A stretch of DNA of 64,000 nt from Castanea sativa. Lineage: Eukaryota > Streptophyta > Magnoliopsida > Fagales > Fagaceae. The position numbers were made by a program, and so were the translations under genes. Below the pieces are notes generated by a model. That model was not told the origin of the DNA, did no database searches, and worked only from the letters and a program-made list of their open reading frames with translations. Location of the stretch: NCBI RefSeq assembly GCF_040712315.1, contig NC_134016.1:19870390-19934389 (forward strand), in the 5' to 3' direction. Positions 47,801-59,400 of the stretch are shown here, one piece after another. The stretch's first letter is position 1. Every line of letters begins with the position of its first letter.

Positions 47801-48089
47801 GCTCGGGGTCCCTTGGCGGGTTTTCTTCGTCCTTGACAAACTGTTGTAGCTTTCCTTTCTTGATGAAGGCTTCAATCTGCTGCCTAAGGTCATAAAACTC
47901 GGAAGTGTCGTGCCCATGGTCTTAGTGGAAGCAACAGTAATTATTTCTGGGCCTTTTGTTCAAATCGCCCTTCAGCTTCTCCGGCCAAGTTAGCACCGCA
48001 TCGTCCATTATCTGCATTAGGACTTGGTCCAACGGGCTATTTAGAGGTGTGAAGTTGACAGTCCTTCCAAGCGGAGGTCTTGATCTCCT

Positions 48090-49130
48090 GTCGTCCATTC
48101 AATTTCTTGATCGGGCAAACTTTCTTCCTTTGTCAAGAAGGGGATCGTCCTGTCTTTCTCTTTTCTTTGGCCTACCCCCTTGGGCAATCATGGCATCTTC
48201 AGCATTCATGTACTTCGTGGCTTTGTACAGCATATCGGCCATCATCTTTAGGTTGTTCTTGTAAATGGAGAAGAAGAACTCTCCAGGTTGAAGCCTGTTG
48301 GTGAACGTAGTGACCAGAACTTTGTCGTCGGTTTCATCAATTAAAAGGGCCTCCTTGTTAAAGTGATTCATGTATGACCTTAGGCTCTCGTCTTCCCATT
48401 GCTTAATATTCAATAGACTTGCTGAGGACCTCTTGTACCTCTGCCCTCCAATAAAGTGGGTGACGAAGTGTCCACTCAATTCTTTAAAGGTGGCAACGGT
48501 GCTAGGGGCCAGTTTTGTGAACCATACCCTTGCTGGCCCCTTGAGTTTAATGGGGAACACCCTGCACATAATCTCATCTGGAACCCCTTATAGGTACATG
48601 AGGGTTTTGAATTACTCTAGATGGTCAAGCGGGTCCCATGAACCGTCATATGTTTCCACCTATGGCATCTGAAACTTGGCAGGGAGGGGGAAGGAAGTCA
48701 CCTGCGCTATGAAAGGTGAGTCTGTTCGCTAAACTAACTCGTCTAGGTTGGTGGAAACGCATCCCCTCATGGCATTCATCATCATGTCCATCTTCTCCTT
48801 CATCATCTGCATGTTCTAGGCCATTCGCATTGCGCTGATTTCCAATTCCAATGGGTGGTTGGTGTCCTTCGGTCTATCTCGTCTACTGAGGACATTGATT
48901 TCTTCCTGATCTTCCTTCTCTTGGCGGTCCCCCGTTGGGAGATGACTACCGTTCTGCTCATCGTTACCCCGTTCGTCACGCTGGTCTTCGGGACGTTGCT
49001 CGTTCCTTTGGTTTAGCTGTTACTCCAAATCCTGGTTGCATTGGGTAAGTCATTCAACTGCTGCTTCCAGGGTCTGCACTTGCCCCTCCAAGGCATTGGA
49101 GGGATTCCCTGTCTCCCGGTTAATGGTGGC
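48090..49130 (-). pseudogene. gag of element F
   Basis: Starts MATINRETGNPSNALEGQVQ at about 49130. A coiled N-terminus is followed by FPLPAKFQMP and CRVFPIKLKGPARVWFTKL, then HFIGGQRYKRSSASLLNIKQ and NHFNKEALLIDETDD (open part 48569-48099). It parallels the gag of element A block by block. Stops lie in the N-terminal third. Confidence 0.8.
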
Positions 49131-49192
49131 CATCGATCGCGTCTGGACCATGCAACTCTTTGTCTCAGAAGTGGTGATATGTCTAATCACTC

Positions 49193-49212
49193 GTTTCCCA
49201 CAAACGGTGCCA
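49193..49212 (-). other. Primer-binding site of element F
   Basis: The minus strand reads TGGCACCGTTTGTGGGAAAC two bases inside the LTR at 49215; same class as in element A. Confidence 0.65.
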
Positions 49213-49214
49213 AC

Positions 49215-49855
49215 TGATGATGCATGAAAATCGTTAGTGAGTTGTTAGCTCATGATCACACTGATGTGTACCTGAAGAATAAGAAAACAAGAACCAAATA
49301 GAAGGCACCGGTGGGGTACCGGTCAAAAACCCTTCGAAGGTTAAGTCTGTGAATATAAAATCTCTAAGAACTTTATAGTAAGAGAGTTATGAATTTTCTG
49401 CATACTTGGGAAATGAGGAGGATTGTTGCTTATATAGTGGTGGGGAGGAGAGCTAGATCCCTAAAATACAAGGATCTTCCTTTTAGGGAGAAGGCGGAGT
49501 TAATGCTATCAAGATCTTGGGGATACTCTTTATTTTGGGAAGGTGAAAATCGTGTGGTAGGGTCTTTGTGCGTGGTGCGCAAGATGTTTCCATATCTGAA
49601 TATGTATGTAGACCACATAATGCCATGTAGGACCCATCGATATGCTTCTCTGCTAGTAGGGGTCATCTGTCAGTCTAGTAGGGGGACGCACCCGTCAACT
49701 TCATCTAGACCCGTCTATGTAACTGTCGGCATTCCTGTTGGTATTGGGTGTGGGGTCTCGGATGGTTCCTAATGAAACCGACGGCTTCTTTGGGGCCGAC
49801 GGTTCTTTGAGGCCGTCGGCTCTATTGCTGATACGATACCTTTTTCTTGACGGAC
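49215..49855 (-). repeat. 5' LTR of element F (outer end probably lost)
   Basis: Matches 25960 to about 26600. Beyond cttgacgga (49854) the two copies no longer align and no CA terminus is seen. Confidence 0.75.
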
Positions 49856-50384
49856 TCTATTGTTTAAGGATCCCAATTTTATTACAAAAATACCCTTATC
49901 ATTCTTGGTGTGTATATGTGTGTATTTCTTTTCTTTTTTAAATTCAATAGTTACAATGGAGGAAGAGAATTTGAACTTTAGATGTTTATGTTGAAAACAA
50001 TAAGAAGTGTAAGTTGAATGATAGGATTCATGACAAATATGATAAACATCAAAATTTTACAAAGGGTTGGTGATGAGATTGTGGAAAGAATGTTTACTTA
50101 TTTATTTATTGTCTTCCTCTATAAAATTATTTATGTATGTGAAGATTATGCTGATGAGATTGCTAAAAATGTTGTGGTTAGAGGTGATGATCTTAAAAAA
50201 AAATAATAAAAAAATAAAAACTAGTAATCATCAAGTTTTAGGAAAGAAAACAATAGAAAACGATTTTTTTTTTTTAATTCCCAAAAACATAAATTCTCTG
50301 TGTGTGTGTGTGTGTGTGTGTGTTTCCCTTCTCAAATATCTTTCTCTAAGATTTAGCTCTAGACTAACTAAGAGTATTTATGTG
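49856..50384. other. Gene-free flank
   Basis: AT-rich, with a (TG)n run (50299-50322). Nothing else is recognised. Confidence 0.6.
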
Positions 50385-50535
50385 GATTCCAGTTAGCTCA
50401 ATTGGTAAAGTCTCTAAGGGTTGAATAAAATATCCAGAGTTCAATTCCCGCCTACACCAAAAACAGATTGATGTCTTGGTCTAATGATAAAAAGCTATCA
50501 TCAGGAGCGAATGGCATAGGTTGAAATATTAAAAA
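50385..50535 (+). mobile_element. Full-length tRNA-derived SINE
   Basis: A-box ttagctcaattggtaaa (50391-50407) and B-box gagttcaattccc (50437-50449), then cgcctacaccaaaaacagat, tcttggtctaatgataaaaa, ctatcatcaggagcg and an A-rich tail. A truncated relative lies at 24652-24778. Confidence 0.82.
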
Positions 50536-50930
50536 AATAAAATAAAAAATAAAAACTAAGAGTTTTTATTAAGTATGTTAAAAGTAATGCTCTCTTCTTT
50601 AAAATAATAGTAATCTTACTAATTATTATATGGTCCATCATTTATGTGAGAATTAGAGAACATTACTTTGGAAGTATTAAATAAATTTCCTTGAAGAAAT
50701 TAAATTAGGACATTAAGATTGATATTTTCGCTTTGACATGGAAATTTCTAGGAGTGGCAAGACAACTAATTATTTAATTAATAATTACTAGAAGTTGAAA
50801 CTTTAATTGTTATAAATAAATAAATTAAAGAATTAGAACTTTTATTTGATGAATTACTAATTTGACTTCCCTTAGTTTGGCTAATAATAAATTAATAATG
50901 TGTGAGCAACTGGGTTGATATCCATATAGA

Positions 50931-52230
50931 TAAAATATCATTTTCATCTATAAACTTTCATAAAAGTTTTTTTTTCATCCTTAAACTTTCAATAATTCGT
51001 TGTTTGCCCCTAAACTTTACAAAATGTTCTACTTATCATCCTTCCATCTATGTCTATTAATTTAATTATGTCCTATATGACCTAACAAAATGATGACATA
51101 GTATTTAGCTTGGACCAAATGATTTTTTTTATAAAATTATGGACATATGACTAAGAGTTATTAGCACACATGGATTAAATATTTTGTGACATGGCATCCT
51201 TACAAATTGACTAACTTGGACCAAATGATTTTATTTATAAAATTATGCACATATGGCTAAGAGTTATTGGCACACATAGATTAAATATTTTGTGCTATGG
51301 CATCCTTACAAGTTAACAAGGCATTTAAAAAAAAAAATCCATCTCATAATTATGTTAAGAATTTACTAGGATTTAAATTAAAAACTTAAAACACCAAAAC
51401 ACTAAAAGAAAAAAAATCCCAATTTAAGTTGTCCATCTCCAATGACGTCCAACCAAAACTTCTCAGATCTTGTATCAAAAAAAAAAACTTCAAAGATCTT
51501 TCATTCATTTTTTATATTTTGATGGTTTTCTTCTGTAGGTTTTAGCATTAGCTTCTACTATCTTATGATTAAGTTTTGGATCTTTAGGGTGTTATATATT
51601 GTGAGGCGTGAATAGAGGAAGGTTTTTTTTTTTTTGAGAAAACACCAGATCTTCTTGTAGCATGGATTGGTGTGCAAGTGAGGGCAGATTTTTTATGGAC
51701 AACAATGAAAGTCTTTGTAATTTGTAATAGACCACTGTTTATTGGTTGCTAAGAAACCCACTACTTTGTCGTCATCCCCGACCCTTCTTCTTTCTCTAGT
51801 GCTCGTCATCATTATCAAAAAAAAGAACGTTTGGATGGATAGAAATGAAACCAATGAGGCATGGGTGGCTGGTGGTTACCAAAGAATAGAGCTTGAATCA
51901 GTACTCATAGTGAAAGATTGGAGGAGATGAATAGTCGGCTTATATATTAAGGGTTTTGATATTTTGGTGTATTTAGGTCTTGATAAATGCTTACATTAAA
52001 ATCTGAACTTTTTTTTTTTTTAGTTCATGTGTCAATAACTCTTTGCCATGTGTCCATAATTTTATAAATAAAATAATATGGTCCAAGTCATATCAGATCA
52101 TCATTCTATTAGGCTACATAGGACATAAACTAACGGAGATAAACAGAAAGATAAAAAGTAAAATGTTTTGTAAAGCTTAGGGACGAAAAACAAACTTTTA
52201 TAAAAGTTTAGGAATGAAAATGATATTTTA
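50931..52230. mobile_element. MULE-like element with long terminal inverted repeats
   Basis: Both ends read taaaatatcattttcat inward. The inverted arms continue for about 250 bp (gtcctatatgacct against gtcctatgtagcct; ataaaattatggacatatg against ataaaattatggacacatg). The flanking 9-mers are ccatataga (50922-50930) and ccatattta (52231-52239), 7 of 9 identical, as expected for an old Mutator-type target duplication. An internal direct repeat of about 107 bp starts near 51110 and 51217. I see no transposase, so it is non-autonomous. Confidence 0.72.
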
Positions 52231-52239
52231 CCATATTTA

Positions 52240-52930
52240 TATTGATGGTTGAAATTAAAAGTTATTTTTTGCAACTATCAATCCTAACTATTTGCAGGAA
52301 TGGTATCAGATGTAATACCCTAGGGATTTATTTGGGAACTGCTTATTTTGTTGAAACTAACAAAATTTTACTAAAAGTATTGTAGATAAAGATAAAAGTT
52401 AGTTGAAATAATACAAGAGACCCATAAATAGTACCAAAAAATGTAATAAAACTCATAAATAATACCAAAAAATACAATTAAACCCAAAAAAAATAAAATA
52501 ATTTGGTCTATTCATCTGCGTCCAAACACTTAGATCTCAATCCGATAAAAGGAAAGGCAACAGTGAAAGGCAAATGAAAGTGGGGGTGGTGGGATTAAAA
52601 AGTGCATGCAGCTGGCTTCCATTGAGAAAGGAAGATATGGCCCATCTTTTCTTGTCCGGTGAAAGTGAAGTGATGGAAACTTATTTTCCAATCAAAGTTG
52701 GAATTGCGCATGAAATTCAACACTTTCATTATATAGTGCTATGCACACGCCTAACTCAAGTGGTGCTGGTATCATTCTTATTCCCAATGCATGTCTATGT
52801 ACTGTTAACTCCACGAGTGTGGTAGCGGTACCCTGTTTTCTTTTTCTTTTTCTTTAATTTTGTTCCTGTACGGGTCAATGCACTATAGCTAGTCTATTAG
52901 CCGAAGCTTCCTACAACTTTGCAGTCGAAA
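52240..52930. other. Gene-free sequence
   Basis: An 83-codon open frame at 52574-52825 has no recognisable domain. I do not support a gene here. Confidence 0.55.
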
Positions 52931-52935
52931 ATGTT

Positions 52936-53058
52936 ACATTATGTTTGGCAAGATAGGGGTACGACAGATAAAAAGAAGAGAAAAAGGAGGATAGATTTCC
53001 TTCCCTCCCCTTCTTTTCTTTCCTTTCCTTTCATCTTCCCTCCAACCAAACATAGTCT
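52936..53058. mobile_element. Short MITE
   Basis: Ends acattatgtttgg and ccaaccaaacatagt are inverted copies. Inside, a purine-rich arm (aaaaagaagagaaaaaggag) faces a pyrimidine-rich arm (ccttcttttctttcctttcc), giving a hairpin. Confidence 0.6.
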
Positions 53059-53388
53059 TTAATGTTCATATATGTATAGTATTCACTGTTCATATATGTT
53101 ATGTCTCATCAACTTGCCAATTCAAATTTTGAACTTTATATAATTTTCCAATTGCAAATTAAGATATTATTTGAAACTAGCTTTACTACACGTGCTTCGC
53201 GTGTATGATGATGTCTTTTTTTGGTTTAGTTTCAAAAATTTTCAAAAAAATAAAAGAAAAAGAAGCAACTAAAAATCATGAGCAATAAAATGATAAAAAT
53301 ATAATAAAAAACTAAAAAAATTACCTTATAGGAAAGAAATACTCCTTTCTCTGAGAAAAACAAGGAAGAGAGACATTTATTTATGTTA

Positions 53389-53618
53389 AATTTTAGTAAC
53401 TAACTTGTCATTCAAAAAGAGAGGTGTCATGTCCACAATATTTTTACAACGAATATGTGTTTAGTTGTTATTGGTTCAAATTTGAACCTAACACTAAGAT
53501 TATTTTGTTGGTCCACCAGTAACAACCTACCACTTAGGATTTGTTGTGAAAATTTTGTAAAAATGTTATGGACATAACACCTCTCTCCTTTTGAATGACA
53601 AGTCAATTACTAAAAATT
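53389..53618. mobile_element. MITE with about 60-bp inverted ends
   Basis: The left end attttagtaactaacttgtc, then attcaaaaagagaggtgtc, is mirrored by gacaagtcaattactaaaa at the right. The centre is about 100 bp. Confidence 0.68.
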
Positions 53619-53619
53619 T

Positions 53620-54875
53620 AAGAGATGGAAGTACCTGATTTTAACGAGAGATGGAAGTACCTGATTTTAAGAGATTTGGATAAGGAGTTATGGTTGAATT
53701 AAAATAAGTTAGCTAAAAAAAACTTACGTGAGAGATCGAGTGGAAAAAAAAATCTACTTTTTTCATTTATTTAAAATTTAGGAGTGTTTGATCAGTAATT
53801 TTACATATTTAACTCTATTATTTAAATTTTTTAAACATAAATTTAAGAGTATTTTAGTACGCAAAATAATAAAACTCAAACAGAGAATCCTATTATTTGT
53901 AGTATAAATTATGTTCAACTTTGTGCTATTTTCAATTTGTATTTAAATATAAATTGGTTCCTATTTTTTAGGATTAGATTGAGATAAGATTATTTCATCA
54001 TTGACTATATAAGTAAATTGAATCTCTTAATGAAAATTAAGTAGAACATTAAATATATAAAAAAAATCTAATTTAGGAGGTTAGTCACCTCAAATCAACT
54101 AATCTATATTTCAATTATCCCAATTCATATTATATGACATCCGCAAAGAGCAACCATCAGTAAATGTCGCATCCAACCCGTCAAGTGTCGCGGTCTCCTC
54201 TGTTGGCAATGCATAAGCCAACATGGCTTGTTAGGTGGCCCTTAATTATTACCAGCCATGCCTAACATTTGTTTAGTTTGTGTTAAGGTTTGTCCTGGAT
54301 TTAATTGTCACGCATGAGGACTAATTGATCTCATGTACCCTTCTTTTTTCTTTTTTGAGAAAAGATCTCACGCACATGAGTGGAAGGTTTCCATTCCTCA
54401 ATACATTTTGTATGCATTTTAAAATTTTGAATAAAGTTCTACCCTTTTATATGATATGGGTTTAAATTATACGTGGTGTAATTTTAAAAGAGTTACATAT
54501 TTTCTTGATCATTAATCTCTATTAAATCTAAGAGTAGAAAAACAATCATGTTATATTATAATTGTCATAGAAATTTGGAATTAAACTGTATTAACGCTCT
54601 CTAGCCTTTGCCTAATGTTTTCTCTCTCTCCCCTCTCTCTAAATTTCACCCTCTTGAAAACAGTAAACTCTCTCTGAATTTCGTCCTCTCGAAAACAATT
54701 AAAAAGAGTTACTCTACTTGCCATTTGAAGTTACACTACTCAATGTAGGAATAGGATCAAGTTATACTTGGTGTAATTTAAGCAAATATTACACCACTTA
54801 ATATGATTTATATTATCTTTTCTTCTGAATTGACTTTAGTATTATATATATATATATATTGACGGGACTATATAT
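53620..54875. other. Gene-free sequence
   Basis: AT-rich, with a CT-rich patch at 54615-54690 and a (TA)n run (54843-54858). The phrase ttatac-tggtgtaatttt occurs at 54464 and 54755 in direct orientation. No gene is seen. Confidence 0.55.
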
Positions 54876-55351
54876 TGATGGGACTAACGAACTCACGTTC
54901 AATAGACCACATCACACTCGTCCACCTCAACGAAGCATGGACGAGCACAGGTAAATCAATAATAAAGAGCACTTAATACCTCAGACGGTTACCGATCAGA
55001 TGGTAGACCGTTGGAATCTCATTAAATTCCATAATCATGAACCCCGGGGTGTTATAAGAAGAGCATTAAAACCACAATCAAAGTCCCAACAGCTAGAAAC
55101 CCCCAAAGACCATATATATACGATCATTAGAAGCATAGAAGGTACACAACTCTAACAAAAAAGACATACTTTTACACTTTTCATTCTATTCTAAAAGGAT
55201 TTCTAATCACTAACTTAAACATCAGAGACGTTGTAGCTAGCGCCACACCGGTGTCCACCTCATAAAAGTTTCTCTTATTTTTGCAGGAACATTGATGAGG
55301 TCTCGACATCATCTGGACGAACGTACACGACTAACGAATTAGACTTCATCA
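54876..55351 (+). mobile_element. Solo LTR, 476 bp
   Basis: TGATGGGACTAACG...AGACTTCATCA with TATAT on both sides. The flanks are TA-rich, so the duplication is weak evidence. LTR-type signals inside are ccatatatatac (TATA-like, about 55110) and cacaccggtgtccacctc followed by tttttgcaggaac. Confidence 0.62.
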
Positions 55352-56490
55352 TATATATATATAAACTATTATTCATTTACGCATTCATTACCCCATAACT
55401 TAGGGCTCGTTTGGTAATATCGTTTTAGTAATGCTGTTTAAGTGTTGTGGAAATATGTGTGGATGAAGAAGAATTGTGAAAATACGTGTTATATTGTTTA
55501 AACAACGAAAACTGTTGTTCAAACAATGTTACCAAATAAGCCCTTATTTGACTAGACACAACATTTTAAAAGTTCTTTGGAGCAATTGTTAACAAAAATG
55601 TTTATTTGAATAGATACAACATTTTAAAAGCTTTATTTTAGGCCACGAACTTGTAAGGTTGTAACCAAGATTATCAAAATCGAGATCTTACATAGAATCG
55701 TGAGAGATAGGTAAGATCATGAATTGTAAGATTTTACCTTTTTTTATAAAAAAACTAAAAATGCACATTAATATATTAAATAGTCACATAAATTATACAT
55801 TCATTAATATAATTACTATACATCACTACATCCATTTGTAAACATTATTTAAAGAGGCTAAAAATCTCAAAACATAACACTATTGGGATATTTTTATTTG
55901 GGTCTAACTGATACTCTCTATATTAGAGTAGAAAAACTTAGTCTATTAAAATTTTATTTTTCTTTTGGGTCCAATTGAGCCATGACCAAGTTAAAGAAGA
56001 TTATAAAAATCATGATTGTTTGAAATAGTCAAAAATCCTTAAAAGATCCTGATCGTTTTGGACAGGTAGAATCGTAAAATCCAAATTGAAATTTTGACAA
56101 CCATAACATTACCTCTTCAATTAGCAAGAGGATTCAAATCCAAACTCCCAGTCATTGTAACTATCGAAATACTATAAAGAAAATGGGTGGAAAGTTTTAA
56201 CTCAAGTAATGGCAAGGAAATTAAGAAAGAAACTGAGTTAATGCAGCAGTTAGGTACTTGTTTTTTTTTTTTACCATTAGTGTTAATTTCATATTCTCGT
56301 TTCTTGTTAAGGACTACTGTCATTGGTATGTACAAGATAAAACGAGGTAGGAGTCCAAAAACAAGTCGACCGCCCTAATGCAATCTTCTTGGCCCGATTC
56401 TTATGTACACATTTGTTTTGGCCCAGGAAAAAACTCCTAAAAAATAAAAATAAAAATAAAAATAATAAACCTTTACAAACGTTCAAAACC
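55352..56490. other. Flank downstream of the PHD gene with a hAT-like MITE
   Basis: 55401-55545 is bounded by tagggctcgtttggtaa and ttaccaaataagccctta, inverted copies of each other. The remainder has no gene. Poly-A signals for the minus-strand PHD gene would lie just below 56490. Confidence 0.6.
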
Positions 56491-59400
56491 TCAGCGAACA
56501 TCAAAAGGAGCAGTCAAGCTCTTTCCGCTACCAACAGCAACAGTCTCATCCTTGCAGTGTCCACTGGCTTTGGTATTTCGGTTGGAATTCCTGCATCTTT
56601 GACAAACAAACTTGGATGGGACAGAATCGGAGTCTTTGATACCAGAACACCTAGTGTGTTGCCACACACCACAAACATCACACGCCATCATTCTCTCTCC
56701 ATCATCATCCTTGGCCCCACAGCTGCAATCCACCGTCCACCTCTCGACACCCCTCTCCATTCTATACCTACTCAGTCCATTTTTCCCAAGGCATCTACCT
56801 CGCACTCGAACTGATTCAGTTGACCCTAGCAAAAGTTTGACCTGGTTGGAATCATCTACACCGCCAAAGCCAACTAGCTCTTCCCCTTGAAATCTTCTAA
56901 ACATCAGATATACCTCTTGAAATGCTTTGGACACTTCAAGCTTAAGGTCAGAAACTGTGGCATATGGGGGAAGGATAATTAACTCTGGCGGCAGATTTGT
57001 GGAAAACTCTTCAGATTCATCTATGAGCTCCACTTGACACGACAGGCATACAGCAAATGGGTTTGCAATGGATGACATGTTCTCATCCTTGTAGATTTTC
57101 ACAAAGTGCTTGCAGTCAAGGAGCTTCTCTGCTGAGCTGATTGCAATATTCCTTGTTGCCTGAGGGTCATAATTTACCATAGTTTGAGGGTGGAGCAAGG
57201 ATTCATACAGGTATCTGAGATCTTGCAGAAGATTTTCTACAGATGAGCAGTTTGAAATCGAAGAATCACTGCAAGCAGTTGTTTCACCTATGGAACCACT
57301 TCCAGGCTCGAGTCTGTAAATGATAAAGTACAATCAGTCCAAACAAGTAACACAACAAAAAGATAAACATGTCAATGGGATGGATATTTTATTCCCAATC
57401 ACAAGTTTAAGCAGTCTTTTACAGCTTAAAGAAAATCCTATGCGCAACAATCACATGATTCTTTTCTCAAACGACTAAACCAATTAACAGCAAAAACAGC
57501 ATGTAACAACCAGAATGACCACTCACCTGTACTCAAGGGCTCCTGAATCAGGATTGCATCGGGCTTTAACAACCATACCATCTGCTGCCAATTTCCCTCC
57601 AAGTTTCCCAAGGCAATAATCTAGGAGCTCTGGAGGAGCCACCTTAAAAACAGCGCCTCTAAGAAGACGACAATTTACCCAATTAGAGCCAGACACTGCA
57701 CGAAGAACTCTGAAAATGGCTTCTTCCACCCGTTCAACGTCAGTCACACTCCATGAACAAAAGACTGCCGCCGAAGTGGAGATAAGACGCTTCTTGCAGG
57801 GGACATCATCGACCCTAGACGGAGACTTGTGGGCATCATGTATCAAACTCAACAAAAAACAAAAGAGATCTCTTATATTTACAAGCTTATGCTCTGCTAA
57901 GGACTGATAATGTGAGATCGTGTCCTGCAGGCGAGTGCAGGATTCCTGTCCCCGAGAGAGAAGAATGGACAACTGCAGGCTGGAGAGGTTTTCAACAGCC
58001 ATTTTATAGGCATCAAGGGTGAGAGCAAAGCTACCAGCACCAAATTCATAACCCCATTCGCCATACCATGGATGGCCTTTGGAGATGGCATGAAGCAACC
58101 GGTACTCTAAGCCATACTTTTTTGACACATCCATCACACTCACTTTTCTGTTGATGTATGAACAAGGAATGAATAAATAAAACTGGACTTTAAGATGCGG
58201 CTAAATTTAAAAAATAACATTGGACTAAAAGGGCATCAATAATTCAAAAAAAAAAAAAAATCCATCAGCACATTCGCATCAGAAGATGGGAGGGCAAAAT
58301 AGAAGGAAACATGAAACATGATATGATATGATAAAAAGCAGAGACCAAGCGATCTTGTTAGCACATCATGAGATGAATGAAAAGCAAAACAGGAATCCTC
58401 TCAAAGTAAAACAGCATCACATAGTCTTTAACTGAACCTTCAATTAACAAATTGATATGCATAGACAACTCCCCACCAATATTAAAATTTTTTCATGTTC
58501 TTTGCATTCTTCTATGTAGCTACTTTGAGGTAGCCACCGTAGCAGCCAATATGATATGTGATTCTAGTACATCTTCCAATTAAATGATTATAAAACAGAC
58601 CATTTCACTGAACTTCTCACAATATAGCAAGAGGGGGGAAAGGGAGGGGGAAAAAAGGAAGCAAATATATATATATATATATAAAATATAATTCTAAAAG
58701 AAAATGATTGAGGAGATGAAACTAAATGGCTCATAAACATAATAGAAACACTTCCATTAGTAAACAAACAAGAAGCTGTAATTAAAATAAAAGATCTCAA
58801 CCTGACTCCAAGTATTTTACAAAGGCGATCCCAGAAGTCCATGATATGATATCCAGAGAGAATCCTTGAACCCCCTTCCCTACCATTAACCCTAAGAAGG
58901 TGACCATAACCATTTGAATGAACCACACCATGTAAAAGGTGAGTTGTGTTTTCCAACTGGTGGAACACCCAATCTTCAACATCATCTGTACTAGTCACGT
59001 GGTTGCATGACTTGCACCTGCAAGAAAGAGCATATCATGTATCGCACAAATAATGATACCATCCTTTTGCAAACTAATTATATGCAGCAAAAAGGTCATA
59101 TTTTGTATAAATACTTGCATTAAACCAATTTAACACCAATGAAATCAATATCAGAGTTCTCAAAAGGCCATAAAATTCAGTGTCCATACAGTTCCTTATG
59201 AACAAATTACGACAACTGTTACAGTGCTCTCATGATATTTATTAACAACATAATGGTAGAAAACCAAATTTCAGTTCTAAGAAATAAGCATCAATGACAA
59301 GCTATATGCCTAATAGATGTTTCTATATACATATGCACAACTAAATCTTGCAAAAATTAATTTATAAAACGTAACAACATTATTTAACTCAATTACATAG

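Larger units (their letters stand above)
25960..49855 (-). mobile_element. Element F: Tat-like Ty3/gypsy retrotransposon hosting element E
   Basis: The two LTRs begin TGATGATG at 25960 and 49215. Minus-strand order: 5' LTR, PBS, gag, protease, reverse transcriptase (split by E), RNase H/integrase, 66-bp array, antisense gene with promoter, 3' LTR. Every pol domain is represented but damaged by stops and shifts. No TSD could be found: the outer end of the right LTR stops being alignable at about 49855 and may have been lost by deletion. Without E the element is about 9.7 kb. Confidence 0.8.

Noticed and set aside
49850..49870. Target duplication for element F
   Set aside because: The left flank ttcct (25955-25959) has no partner near 49855, and the LTR lacks a CA end there, so no TSD can be claimed.
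52574..52825. Possible small gene of 83 codons
   Set aside because: No domain, no intron or regulatory support, and similar frames are frequent by chance in this sequence.
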